Assembly (NCBI GenBank): GCA_946811185.2
Contig: OX328098.1
Coordinates: 41,169,650 to 41,233,649 of the forward strand
From: Hippopus hippopus
Lineage: Eukaryota > Mollusca > Bivalvia > Cardiida > Cardiidae
Length of the DNA stretch: 64,000 nt
Direction of reading: 5' to 3'
The notes beneath the pieces are model-generated. The model was not told the origin of the DNA and did not search any database. It worked only from the letters and a program-made list of their open reading frames with translations. Made by a program: the position numbers and the translations under genes. Of this stretch, positions 31,246 to 41,808 are shown in pieces; within the stretch, counting starts at the first letter, position 1, and each line of letters opens with the position of its first letter.

Positions 31246-31662
31246 ATGTCAAATTTTTCGATTGAAAACGTAATTTTACCGAATAAACCGTTGAACAATT
31301 TCGAATTAGTGGGTGCCGCAAAAAGATTAAAGATTCCTTATTTTAGAGGAGTTTTTTTACTAGATACATTACCGAGAAAACCGAGTAAAAAAGAATGTGG
31401 CATAGTAAACTTTGATAAAAGTGGTGGACCTGGTACACATTGGGTCGCTTGGTATAAAAATGGTAAAACTAAAATTTATTTTGATAGTTATGGCATACAA
31501 CCACCTATTGAAATTCGAGATTATTTAAAAAGCCCAATACAGTACAATACTGACCAATTACAACAAGCTGGGCAAGTATTTTGCGGTCATTTATGTTTGT
31601 ACATTCTAAAAGAGTTATCCATGGGTAACAGGTTTCAAAATGTTTTAAATAAACTTTTTTAG
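31246..31662 (+). CDS. Adenovirus-type cysteine protease (virion maturation)
   Basis: 138 residues of a C5/ULP1-like protease. The catalytic set is His 65 in GTHWVAW, Asp 80 in IYFDSYG, Gln 106, and Cys 113 in FCGHLC; the Gln-to-Cys distance of seven matches adenovirus-type enzymes. It lies 11 bp after the integrase stop and its ATG follows ACTATAAAAAAA. Candidate substrates in the same element are the Gly-Gly sites of the 194-aa and 132-aa proteins. All catalytic residues are present, so it should be active. Confidence 0.92.
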   Translation: MSNFSIENVILPNKPLNNFELVGAAKRLKIPYFRGVFLLDTLPRKPSKKECGIVNFDKSGGPGTHWVAWYKNGKTKIYFDSYGIQPPIEIRDYLKSPIQYNTDQLQQAGQVFCGHLCLYILKELSMGNRFQNVLNKLF

Positions 31663-31677
31663 TACTATATATAAAAA

Positions 31678-33000
31678 ATGCCTGTTAACAAATTTGGAAG
31701 AATGAAAGATGATAAAACAAGCGATGATGGTGTGTCACTCGCTTACATAAATAATATTTTTTTACGTAAAGATGGAACAACTGTTGTTACTGGGTCTATA
31801 AACATGAACGGTAATACATTAACGAGGGTTAGTAATCCAGTAAATCCTCAAGATGCAGCAACTAAGGCTTATGTTGATACCAACTCAGGGTTGTTGGATG
31901 AAAACGGTGGATACCACGTTACTGGATATTTAAATATGGGTTTTAATCCGATAAGAAATGTTAAGGACCCAACAGAACCGGGTGAAGCTGCTACTAAGGA
32001 TTATGTGGATAGAAGCGGTAGAGCAATAGTAGAGAACCGAGATGGTACTTTTTCCGCTATTGCGAATATAGATATGCGGGGGTATACTTTAAATAATCTT
32101 TTAGACCCCGCAGATGCTCAAGATGCAGTAACTAAAAGATACGTAGATAACGCAAATAGAGCCTTCGTTTATGGAGGTGGTAGGTATATGGCAGTTTCCG
32201 ACGTTTCTATGGGAGGACGAAGAATTAAAAATGTTGGAAGCCCCTTAGAAAATGACCAAGCTGTAAATAAGTTTTACGTAGATACCATCATTGAGGCGGC
32301 TACTGTGGGTGAAAAAGCTTTAACAAAAAAACAAGATGGGTCCTATTCAATGGCTGGTGGAATAGATATGGATGGTAACTCGATTAGTGGGTTACCAAAT
32401 CCTGTATCCCATGACTCTGCTGTCAATAAAAATTATGTTGATAATGGGGGAGCTATTATAAAAAATCTGGATGGGAGTTTCATAGCGGTGACTGACATAG
32501 ACCTTCAAGGTTTTTCTATAAAAAACGCGGCAACCCCAGTAGAAGAGAGAGATTTACCAACAAAATCCTATGTGGATAGAAAAGTATCCCTTCCTTCTCT
32601 CATAGGTCCTAAACCTATTATAACCGTGTGGGCTGAAGAAAACGGAGCAATAAGGTCTGGTAATTATGAGTTTTCATTCGGTAATGGTAATTCAGGTAGA
32701 AGGCATGGTTTAGGGGGTTATTGTATGAATGCGTCGGGTAGAATCATAAGAGGAAGTTTAACAGTTGTTAAAGATAATCCTAATGCACAAGGAGAAGAGA
32801 TAAAAGTTAATATATCGATAAACGGAAATGAGCAGGTTGATTACTCTATTATTAAAAAAGCGGACGAAACTTGTAGCTGTACAGTTTTTCCTATGGCGTT
32901 GGAGGTAAAACAATGCGACATCGTAAACTTTATCTCGAGAACAGATAGTCGTAATGTAACACACGCTTATATATCTATTTTGATAGAATTAGACTTATAA
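31678..33000 (+). CDS. Tail-fibre-like repeat protein, candidate attachment fibre
   Basis: 440 residues. Six repeats of 44-53 residues each have a DGT-like lead, a hydrophobic INMNG/IDMDG core, a N-x-x-x-P turn and an end of the form DAATKAYVD; the YVD triplets end at residues 67, 111, 157, 202, 255 and 300. This is the repeat of phage tail-fibre shafts, which trimerise. The C-terminal 135 residues (from about PKPIITVWAEENG) form a beta-rich globular head. A trimeric receptor-binding fibre standing on the penton is the natural inference. It starts 15 bp after the protease stop, following ACTATATATAAAAA. Confidence 0.8.
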   Translation: MPVNKFGRMKDDKTSDDGVSLAYINNIFLRKDGTTVVTGSINMNGNTLTRVSNPVNPQDAATKAYVDTNSGLLDENGGYHVTGYLNMGFNPIRNVKDPTEPGEAATKDYVDRSGRAIVENRDGTFSAIANIDMRGYTLNNLLDPADAQDAVTKRYVDNANRAFVYGGGRYMAVSDVSMGGRRIKNVGSPLENDQAVNKFYVDTIIEAATVGEKALTKKQDGSYSMAGGIDMDGNSISGLPNPVSHDSAVNKNYVDNGGAIIKNLDGSFIAVTDIDLQGFSIKNAATPVEERDLPTKSYVDRKVSLPSLIGPKPIITVWAEENGAIRSGNYEFSFGNGNSGRRHGLGGYCMNASGRIIRGSLTVVKDNPNAQGEEIKVNISINGNEQVDYSIIKKADETCSCTVFPMALEVKQCDIVNFISRTDSRNVTHAYISILIELDL

Positions 33001-33051
33001 TTACACTAAATAAATATAACTCCTTTCTTAATAAGAAGTTATATTTATATT

Positions 33052-33114
33052 TTAATGAAGATGTTGTTTAACATGTGTTTCCTTTCTACATATGGGGCAT
33101 TTATATAAATCATC
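33052..33114 (-). pseudogene. Remnant C2H2 zinc finger without a start
   Basis: Read on the minus strand, codons for KCPICRKETHVKQHLH before a stop at 33052 form a Cys-x2-Cys ... His-x3-His-like finger, but there is no ATG and an in-frame stop precedes it. It lies just beyond the C-terminus of the 68-aa gene at 33128, of which it may once have been the tail. The match is short, so chance is possible. Confidence 0.35.
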
Positions 33115-33127
33115 TTATCCATTTATT

Positions 33128-33334
33128 TTAAAAAACCCAACCCATTTTACCAATTAGTTTTCTAGATAAATCAGGTCTAATTCCATTAGAAAGAAGTTTA
33201 TTAATTATATCTCTTTTACTCTTATTTCTCATGCTTTTCTCATTAGGCATTGCTAATCCAAGACTTTCATATAACTTAAATAATTCTATTTTAGTATATC
33301 TTCTCATAAATTCTTCATAATCACTATAAAACAT
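33128..33334 (-). CDS. Hypothetical 68-aa protein, SAP-like
   Basis: A short basic protein (TKIELFKLYESLGLAMP, then NKSKRDIINKLLSNGIRPD) resembling a helix-extension-helix SAP DNA-binding motif. The ATG directly follows TATATATATAAA, the start style of the other element genes, which supports it as real despite its size. It may be truncated: a zinc-finger-like remnant lies immediately downstream in another frame. Confidence 0.5.
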   Translation of the reverse strand: MFYSDYEEFMRRYTKIELFKLYESLGLAMPNEKSMRNKSKRDIINKLLSNGIRPDLSRKLIGKMGWVF

Positions 33335-33380
33335 TTTATATATATATTATTATGACTAATATATATATATAATCAAATTT

Positions 33381-33713
33381 TTAAATTTTTCTTTTAGTAG
33401 ATGATGTTCTACATATAGGACACTTATTATTTATATATAATTCATCACATTCTTCACATATACATTTATGACCACATTTAAAAAATATTATATCAGGTTT
33501 ATTTTTAAAACATATAACACAAAACTCTTCATGATAAAATTTCTTTGTGTCTATGAGTTTATTAATTAATTCAATTGATTCAGTGTTATCTCCACATACA
33601 TATTTTCCATTTATATATATAGGTACATCACCATTATTAAAAAGATATTTAGTTTCTTTATTTTCATCTATATTGTTAAGGGTTGAATATGTAAATTTAT
33701 TAACGTCAATCAT
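33381..33713 (-). CDS. RING-finger protein, candidate E3 ubiquitin ligase
   Basis: 110 residues. The C-terminal half is a C3HC4 RING: Cys 65 and 68, Cys 80, His 82, Cys 86 and 89, Cys 98 and 101, similar in layout to the terminal RINGs of inhibitor-of-apoptosis proteins. The N-terminal 60 residues show no known domain. The outermost right-hand gene, beside the terminal repeat, is where accessory host-interaction genes tend to sit. Modulation of host ubiquitin signalling or cell death is inferred. Could be host-derived. Confidence 0.8.
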   Translation of the reverse strand: MIDVNKFTYSTLNNIDENKETKYLFNNGDVPIYINGKYVCGDNTESIELINKLIDTKKFYHEEFCVICFKNKPDIIFFKCGHKCICEECDELYINNKCPICRTSSTKRKI

Positions 33714-33787
33714 CTTTTTATTTTACTCTAAAATAAAAATCACTAAAATTCAAAAAAAATTTTCACTTCTTTATTTTTGAATTTAAG

Positions 33788-34125
33788 GTAAAATGATTAT
33801 AGTAATTATATAGTCCCTCATGCATAGACTTATCCTGCGTTGACACATGGGGCCCATTAGTTGATGCATTGTTAATGGACACAATTGTTAATCGATGCGT
33901 TGGTTAGTGGATAAATCAATGCGTTGTTAAACCAGATGACCTGAGAGTTGATATATGAGGAAATTTATTTTCTTAGAATTATGAGGAAATAGATTTTCAT
34001 AGAAATATGGAAATTAGAAAATCGTAAAATTCATAAAATGGAAAATCGGAAAAATCAAAAAATAAGAAAAAAAAAAATAGCTAAATAATTAAAAAATAGC
34101 TAGATAGGGTACTTATATACCTACT
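33788..34125 (-). repeat. Polinton right terminal inverted repeat
   Basis: The reverse complement matches 18952-19290 with few differences and ends ...ATACCTACT. It contains the inverted copies of the CAAYRCATCRAYT subterminal words. The inner edge lies about 75 bp beyond the RING-gene start. Confidence 0.95.
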
Positions 34126-34131
34126 GAGGAT
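34126..34131. repeat. Polinton target-site duplication, right copy
   Basis: GAGGAT, identical to the hexamer at 18946-18951. Confidence 0.93.
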
Positions 34132-34733
34132 GAATATTGTTTCAGCCAGTTTTCGGCCAATTTTAAACCCAGTTTATCCTTATTTTATGAAACTATAATC
34201 ATTCTTGTAGCTTCATGCCAAATGTTGCCCCTGAAGGTTGCAAGGTTGCACAAATTACGACGAATAGAAAATGCATTTCATGTTCTGGAGGCCTTTAAAT
34301 CAATCGCTTTTGTCGTTTCCGGCTTTAAATAATGACAAATCCCTTGAGTTTTTCTATCCCATACTCCTTATATATTGGTAATTATCTGTTTTCACAGCCG
34401 GGCTATTCTACACACTTTCAAGTTTTAACGACATTTTTTCTCCATAGCTGTAAGGATGCATCTTTAACAGTTTGACCTGATGTAATTCATACGCTGGTTA
34501 CTTCATCATACCAGCAGACTCTGAGAGCCAGTTTTGAAATAAGGACATGTATAAGAATGGATATCCTTTGATCTAGTGTTTCATTGTCAGCTACGAACTA
34601 CACTTTTTTCTAATCCGCCAGTTACTTTTCCGACAAAGGAAAGTCAACAACATAAGTCAAAGATCTGACTGCGCGCTGTGCTGTCTGACCTTATTTTCAG
34701 ATTTCGGGAAATTGAAACACATTTGAGCCATGC

Positions 34734-34993
34734 TCTGGCAAAAGGCGGTTTAATGCATCTCCGTGATGCATGATACCAAGCAAGTCAAGCAAGTCATCAC
34801 ATACTTATAGATCCATAAAAGCCATTTTTTAACAACCAACCTAATCAGTAGGTAGCCTAGTCCTTGAACATACAGAAGATTGACCAATAGCGAAAAGTTT
34901 CGGCCCAGGTCAGCCTGCGCGGACTGCGCAGGCTGACCTGGGTCGATACTTTTCGCAGATGTATTAAGCCCCCTTTTCACATAGCATGTCTCA
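34734..34993 (+). mobile_element. Family C short element, full length
   Basis: Ends TGAGCCATGCTCTGGCAAAA and the inverted right end TTTTCACATAGCATGTCTCA. The interior has TGATGCATGATACCAAGCAA and a perfect GC-rich hairpin CAGCCTGCGCGGACTGCGCA. About 260 bp, non-coding. Confidence 0.85.
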
Positions 34994-35040
34994 TTTGCAT
35001 TTTTCGCCTAGAATTGTTTTTGCAGAACGCATATAGTCAG

Positions 35041-35302
35041 AGAGCGGTGCTCTGGCAAAAAGGAGTTTAATGCATTCACGTGATGCATTATACCGAGCAA
35101 GTCATCATATAATTGTGGATCCATAAAATCTATTTTCTCTATAGACCAACTGAATCATGTTTAAATTGGTCCTTTGACATACGGAAAATTGAACGATAGC
35201 AAAAAGTATCAATTCAGATAAGCCTGCGCGGACTGCGCAGGCTGACCTGAATCAACACTTTTAGCAGATGCATTTATCCCCCTTTTCACAGAACATGGCT
35301 TA
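35041..35302 (+). mobile_element. Family C short element
   Basis: A second copy 50 bp after the previous one, same orientation, with AGCCTGCGCGGACTGCGCAG at its centre and a CAGAACATGGCTTA end. Tandem-like spacing suggests insertion near the first copy or segmental duplication. Confidence 0.8.
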
Positions 35303-35456
35303 TTTATAAAACACGATGTTTGCCAGTTATCTAGTCACACAACAATCGATACAAATGCACGGAATGATACTGATCTTGCTATCTTGTTTCACAGAAAAAA
35401 AAAATGGTATGTTAATAATTTGATAATTATCGGATAAAACCCAATGATCGTTTGTA

Positions 35457-35690
35457 ATAACCCTTTATCGTAGAGTCCCCGAGTTTTAACGACTCTGTGA
35501 GAGACGGCTTTTGAAAACATAGTGGGAAAAGGAGAAAATGCTGGTAATAAGCATTTTCTCCTTTTCCCACAATGTTTTCTATCTTTCATTTCAAAGACGA
35601 ATTCCGTCATTTAAGCCACATTCAATTTGTCGCCTGCATTTGCTTTGAATTTGAACTTGTGTAAAGTTTTATCGTCTCAGTAAGAGTAAA
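35457..35690 (+). mobile_element. Family A MITE
   Basis: AACCCTTTATCGTAGAGTCC start, perfect GGGAAAAGGAGAAAATGCTG hairpin, and TTTTATCGTCTCAGTAAGAG end with a drifted terminus. No coding content. Confidence 0.8.
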
Positions 35691-36310
35691 TCTTTATGTC
35701 ATCAAGTTTAATCTCAGTACATCGATGAGAATTCTCTTGTCGCTATAGCAACGTTGTATATTCGGGGAGAGTCATATTAAAATTTCAATATTAAGATTTT
35801 CCATTTCTCCACGGAAAATAATCATTAATTTTCACTTAAATAAACGATTCCTACACATGCATAATGGATACCTTCATTGTGCAAACGATAGTTTGTTTTA
35901 TAATTCCCGGTTAACTCTTGAACGGACGACAAATTTGTCTAAATTGAAAGCATCGGCAGAAGATAAAGGAAATACGACCCGAATGTTGACATTTGTCTTG
36001 GAAAGAGTAGAAAACGTCGTGGAAAATGGTAAAAAGCTTCTTCCACAATGTTTTCAAAAGTATTTTTGGTAAGGGTCTATAAAACTCGGAACTGCATGGT
36101 AAATGGTTAAATACAATGTTGTGGGTTCTTTTTTTTTTTTATATCATTATTCATTGCAGGAAAGTGGCAGTTAATGATGTCATTTAATTGTTTTAGCAGA
36201 ACTGTAGTATAGAAGGTTGTCTGATACTTCTTGCTAATGTCGTCGTTCATAGCTGAAAAAAGTTCTGTGGCAGAATCTTTCAATTCTAACAAGTAATTTC
36301 GTTGAAATGA

Positions 36311-36554
36311 TATCCCCCGCCGAAAAATTTACTTGACCGGGTAACTTAAAATCGCTCCAAGTCGGCCATTTTTCATCGAATAAAAAAAAAAGTGTCTTGG
36401 CGGAATGGGTTATTGTACACATGTATAAAGTTTCACGAAATTCCATCCAATGGTATTGGAGATATTCTCCTGGACGCACACACGGACGGACGGACGGAAG
36501 GACGGACGGACGGACAATGCTAAAACTATATCCCTCCGCCTTCGGCGGGGGATA
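36311..36554. mobile_element. MITE with TATCCCCCGCCGAA ends and internal GGAC satellite
   Basis: Fourteen-base perfect inverted ends (TATCCCCCGCCGAA and TTCGGCGGGGGATA) enclose 244 bp. Inside, a (GGAC)n tract at about 36482-36518 follows AATTCCATCCAATGGTATTG. Possible TA target. A distinct family from A-E, seen once in this window. Confidence 0.8.
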
Positions 36555-36724
36555 AAAAATACTTAAGGAGGCTGCAAAGCAAATTTAGGAGATACCATTG
36601 AAAAAAAAAATACTCTTGTTGTCTTTCTTTCTGAGGGTTTGCCAGCTATCGCCATTTTGATTCGGTGATAAATCATGTTTTAAGTTTGGTGAAATTTAAA
36701 AAAAAAAACTGAGTATCTCCCTTT

Positions 36725-36934
36725 TACCCACAGGCTGCTAAGCGCGACTCACTGACCTTTTGCGGACAGCGTAGATCCAATATCAGACTGCACAGAACGT
36801 GCAGTCTGATCTTGGATCTACGCTGTTCGCTAAGAAGACATTATTCCCCAAAACAAAACTTTGAAATAGCAATATTTACGTTTCTTACTATCGAATTGTA
36901 AATTTCTTTTTAGTTATTTAGCAGGATAAGGGTT
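36725..36934 (-). mobile_element. Family B MITE
   Basis: Ends ACCCACAGGCTGCTAAGCGC and ATTTAGCAGGATAAGGGTT around ATCAGACTGCACAGAACGTG and its complement. TTAA sites have drifted. A single B hairpin without ends also occurs near 37545-37600. Confidence 0.8.
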
Positions 36935-37891
36935 CAGACCAGTCTATGAAAAAACTAGACATAAAAAAAAGTCGAATTTGTCGCTTTTACAAGAACTACC
37001 TTTTCATGTTCTACCCCGTGATGAAAGGGGTAATTCCATTTAAGAACACGCACCCATTTTTCTTTTGCTGTTCGACGATTTCATAAACATCGTGGACAAT
37101 TTTCTCCATATCCTGAATTGACTTCTAAAATTGGCCACTAAAGGGTCATAAAAAATCATGTTTCTATGGTAACAGGTTTTCATTTCTGTTTAAAAGTATA
37201 AATGACACTATGTAGGCACGAATTCTTATGTTCAAGATCACCTTTGAGTATCAATCACTCTGCATTTCAAGGATAATTAGGACCCAAAAGGAGATTTTTT
37301 TTTCATTTAAATCGGAAGGACGTATCTAAATCTTCATTAACGTTGCTAGGCAACAGTTTTTTATCTATTACTTAATAAGTGCTATGATCCTGCGAAGATT
37401 GGGAAAATGAGGAAAACTGGCGGTTCTCAACACTCCCTTTATTATCCAATTAACAAGGATAAACAAAAACAGGTTGATAGGTAAAATGTACCCTGCTCTT
37501 AAAGCGCCTTTCGCCACTTTATTTGCCTTTGTGGCCAGTGTAAATCAAGATCAGACTGCACAAAACGTGCAGTCTGATCTATCATCTGCACTGTCCGCTT
37601 TACTGAGACATTCTGGCCAATAGTCACCTTAGTATTTTCCTTATTAGGGTCTTATTTCCAGATCGAAAATGTTTGTTCAATCTCTTCGGCGCTCTGAGGG
37701 TTATGGAAATCTAATGGTCATTTCTTTCCCAAATAAATATAAACCCGATAATTATAAATGCTAAGTACAAATTTAGAAGCTTCTGTGCAAAGTATAGATC
37801 CAGATCAGACTGTACAGAACGCGAACTCTAATCCATGATCTATTCTGTTCCAGCAATAGACGGATCAATGAAGACAAAATAAAATAAACCA

Positions 37892-38122
37892 ATGAACCCT
37901 TTACCACACAATCCCGAATTTTAACGACCATGAGAAAGAGGCCTTTAGAAAACATTGCGGGAAAAGGAGAAAATGCTGGTACCCAGCATTTTCTCCTTTT
38001 CCCATAATGTTTTATACTTATTCAAGGACAAAAACTATCAGTTGAGTTACATTTAAATTGTTGTCCACAAATGCTTTCAATTTGGACATGTGTAAAATTT
38101 TGTTGCGTGGTAATGATTTAAG
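37892..38122 (+). mobile_element. Family A MITE
   Basis: Starts AACCCTTTACCACACAATCC, contains a hairpin with the loop GGTACCC (GAAAATGCTGGTACCCAGCA), and ends TGCGTGGTAATGATTTAA. Confidence 0.8.
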
Positions 38123-38768
38123 ATAAGTAAATCAAATAAATAAATTGGTATAACAATTTTAAGGATATTTTAGACAAAATGTCTAACGAAAGGAAGTATG
38201 AGCTTCATTGCCATGGTTTAAAAAAAACATGTACTGGAAACTGCAAGATTTTGTTACATGCCAGTAATTGATGGCGAACCGGAAACGAATCGCATTTTGC
38301 AGTTGTCGATCATTTGCGCCGCTTGCATAATAACGGAAGTGTGCCCTCGTCTCTCTCTCGCTCTCTCGCTCTCTCTCTCTCTCTGCTCACCTGTACATAT
38401 GAAATACCGTAACACTAGATCAGACGATCAAGTTTTAGATTCGGCCAAACAAGAAGCACTATCTTTCGACAAATTAAACGTGGTTCAAATAACTTGTTTC
38501 GTCTTTGATGAAGAAAAAAAAAGGAGAAAATTGTCTTTACCAGAACTTTCCCTTTTCTGACATTATTTTCGTGTCTTTTTACTCAAGACTGCTAACGCAA
38601 GGGACTGCTTTGTCAAAAGTTAATACCCTGATGATATCTTTAAATCTTAGACAGGTAAATATATTAATCAAAGTAACAATTTCCTTGTCTAGGAAAAAAG
38701 AACCGAATAGCGGTAACTTCAAGACCATTGCTAAGATGGAGCATCCCGTATCATGCACTTATTATGAA

Positions 38769-39165
38769 TCCCGGATCCTTATTCACCAACCATTCATAAG
38801 AACATTCTCTAGTTTCTCGCAGGTTTGGAAAGTAACACAATTTCTAATTGGCTAAACCAACTGGTTTAGCCAATCAGAAGTTTTGTTAGTGTCAAATTCA
38901 GATATACATGTATCTTGAAAATAAGATAGAGAATGTTCTTAAGAATGATTGGTGAATACAGACCCTGGGTTTGTATTCACTAACCATTCTTAAGAACATT
39001 CTGTCTTATTCTCCAAGTCTTTCCAACTTTGAATGTAACACAACTTCTGGTTGGTTAAACCGTACGGTTTAGCCAATCAGAATTTGTATTCCTTTCAAAG
39101 TTAGAAAATTATGTAGAATAAGACAAAGAACGTTCTCAAGAATGGTTGGTGAATACGGGCCCTGA
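38769..39165. mobile_element. Two family E palindromic elements side by side
   Basis: Each unit of about 198 bp is a near-palindrome: TATTCACCAACCATTC outer arm, CTAATTGGCTAAACCAACTG core, and an AAGAATGGTTGGTGAATAC end. The units abut at about 38967 in the words GACCCTGGGTTTGTATTCAC. Further, more diverged copies lie at about 7847-8025 and 41985-42130. Confidence 0.8.
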
Positions 39166-41570
39166 TCTCTTTCTATAGTGTCTGCCAAAGCGCTTGAAGG
39201 TGTTCATAACATTCGTAGGATGAAAAAGGTATTTTCAGGGCTGCATGATTTTCATAGGTGCTTGTAATTGATGGCATAACCGGAAGCGGAAACAAACTGC
39301 AATTACCACTTGTCGATGATTAGTGCTATATGCTTAATAAAGGCAGTGAGACTCCATGTCTCTAGCTCTCCTAGTCTGTTTGACAAAAAATCTTGTGTGG
39401 TATAAAAGGTGTCTTTGTAATTTTCATGGCAGAAAAATAAAAACAACAACAATTCTTGAAGTTTCATCTTAATTAGCCGGAACATCAAACAAGCTAATAA
39501 TGAATAAAAGTTGATTTTGATTTTCATTATTAATTCTCTGATTCTTCATGATTTCCTTACTCACGGGTACCTGCAGGCTTCTCCGGAAACGGAAACAGAT
39601 TAAGAATTATCAATTACTTGAAAGGTTGTTTCACGGAGGCAGTTTGGTGCCCTAAAAAGGGGCACTATGATATAAAGGAAATAGGCCTATTAACCTCATT
39701 TATACCACAGCTAAAAAAGGTTTCAAGGAATTAATGTATTTCAAAATCTAGACAAGTAAGGAAGATACAAAGTCAATTGAAAGCATTGGTACACCCAGAC
39801 CTACTCGTGCGTTGATATTTCAAGAGTTCAGCTCGACCTCATCTGAATTTTGGCCAATGTAGATCAAGAACATACAGCACAAAACGAAGAGTTTTATACT
39901 TTAATTCACGCCGTCTCTTATGTCAGGTTAAATAGGCAAAAAGAGTCTTAAGAATGCAATTAGTGTATGGAGTTTTATCGTAACAAAAAATATCCATTTA
40001 CTAGTCGTCCCCGATATCAGATTGATCAGATTGTCGTGTAGAAATTATTGTCTACCAAGTGTACCTGTAGCGAATGACAAACGACTTTTCTGTTCTCGAA
40101 TATTTCTTAACACTAATTTAGTCTTTCACTGGTTTGGATGACATCGGGAGCTTTTGCAGTCAGCAAAGATTTAAATCAGACTCTAATAACTGATCTTGTA
40201 TCTAGTCATCTGCTGCTTAAATCCTTCAGCCCCATTAGCGAAAAAAAGGGGCGTTTGCGGACCGCTTAGAACAAGATTAGGTTGCACAGAACTGAAAAGT
40301 GTTTTCTATTAGCAGTGAATTTTGATTTAAACCCTTGTAAAGAAAGACTTATCTATCAACTTAGCTATGAAAAAGTGAAAACACATATAAATGCTTGTAA
40401 ATCCAACAGGACTGGCAAAATGACAATAAAAAATGCAAATATTTAAAATACCACAATACTTACATTTAATGCTCCAGCAGCTTACTATTTATTCCCTTTT
40501 GCAGAACAGCAAAATAGGGTTGTAATGTACTGAAATAAAGTATATCTGCTCATAGGATTAAAATTCTACAATAATTTGATAGATCTAGAAGATTATTTCA
40601 GTCTCGATATCAAAGATGAATTATTCCGGAGATGTAAGAAAATAATGATGGTTTGCTGTAAATACTCTATTTATCCTCGACGCACACAGACTGATGTCTG
40701 CCTCCGGAGCGTTCATTGTAAAGTAATTTCCGGTCAGAATATGTCACGTGATTTTCTGTTTATTACTTCATACCATTGAATGGTTGCTGTTTACCGTTTT
40801 CTTCACTCTTTACCAAATGACAAAATTTTATACTGGCCCAAAATGAGATTGTTTGCATACGACTTAAGTAATCGCTGCTCAAACGTTTGGATTTGTCTTC
40901 GAAAGCGGAAAAAAATATTGTGGGAAAGACAGAAGATTCTGAAAAACCATCATTTTCTCCTTTTCCCACAATGCTATTCAAAGTTATTCCTCGTGATTGT
41001 TTAATAAATGCTTAACTCTCTACCAAACGATCCGTGTTGTTGCTACCTTCAGAGGGTATGCTTTTGAAAACATTATGGAAAAAAGAGAAAATTCTGATGA
41101 TCAGCAACTTTCCTTTTTCAGAACCATGTTTTCTACTCTTGCAAGGACATATTCCGTAATTAAATTACATTTAATATATCTTCTGCAGATGCTTTGAATG
41201 AAGGCATGGTCTTAAATTTTGTTTTCTGGTATTTAGTTTACTTTGAATGCAGTTGTTTGCTTGACGACAAGCCCCGTCTTATAATTTATCCTACAACATG
41301 TGTCTACGCCGATTTTTTAATAAGTGAGTAAAAATGTTCTGGCAGGCAGAGAAGGACTTAGCCCAGTTGTGGCTGTTAAGATCAGAAAAGCGCCCACAAT
41401 AATAATTGGGCAGTGTGTCATAAAATGTTGAAAGTGGCATAAAACACAATACAACCATCAACTTGTATTAAGCAAGCGGCTCGGGTGATACTTATTTTGC
41501 CCGCTTGAAACACGTGCTTTATAAGTGCAGGGACGTGTCAATATATTTGCTTTTTGGAGGAACTCAATAA

Positions 41571-41808
41571 ATGAGCAACGCGCTGGCATTACAGGATTTA
41601 ATGCATCCCCGTGATGCATCATACTAAGGAAGTCATCAGATAATTATTGTTCCATAACGTTCATTTTGTCAAACAACCGACTGAATCCAGCAAATTGACA
41701 AAGAGCAAAACGTATCGACCCAGGTAAGCCTGCGCGGACTGCGCAGGCTTACCTAGGTCAATACATTTTGCAGATGGATTGAACACCTTTTTACAGGGCA
41801 TGGCTCAA
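41571..41808 (+). mobile_element. Family C short element
   Basis: Recognised by GATTTAATGCATCCCCGTGA, GTAAGCCTGCGCGGACTGCG and the GGGCATGGCTCA end; the left TIR is diverged. Confidence 0.75.

Larger units (their letters stand above)
18952..34125. mobile_element. Complete Polinton/Maverick (adintovirus-like) element
   Basis: A 15,174-bp element with terminal inverted repeats of about 339 bp, a 6-bp target duplication and a Polinton gene set: protein-primed DNA polymerase B, retroviral-type integrase, adenovirus-type protease, FtsK/HerA-like packaging ATPase and two capsid-like proteins. It lies wholly in an intron of the kelch gene. The gene arrangement is eleven minus-strand genes, a short divergent promoter region, three plus-strand coding units, then two minus-strand genes. 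Inner genes are AT-rich and packed with few spare bases, unlike the host flank. The capsid, ATPase and protease frames are open, while polymerase and integrase units carry frame breaks, so present-day autonomy is doubtful. Confidence 0.96.
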
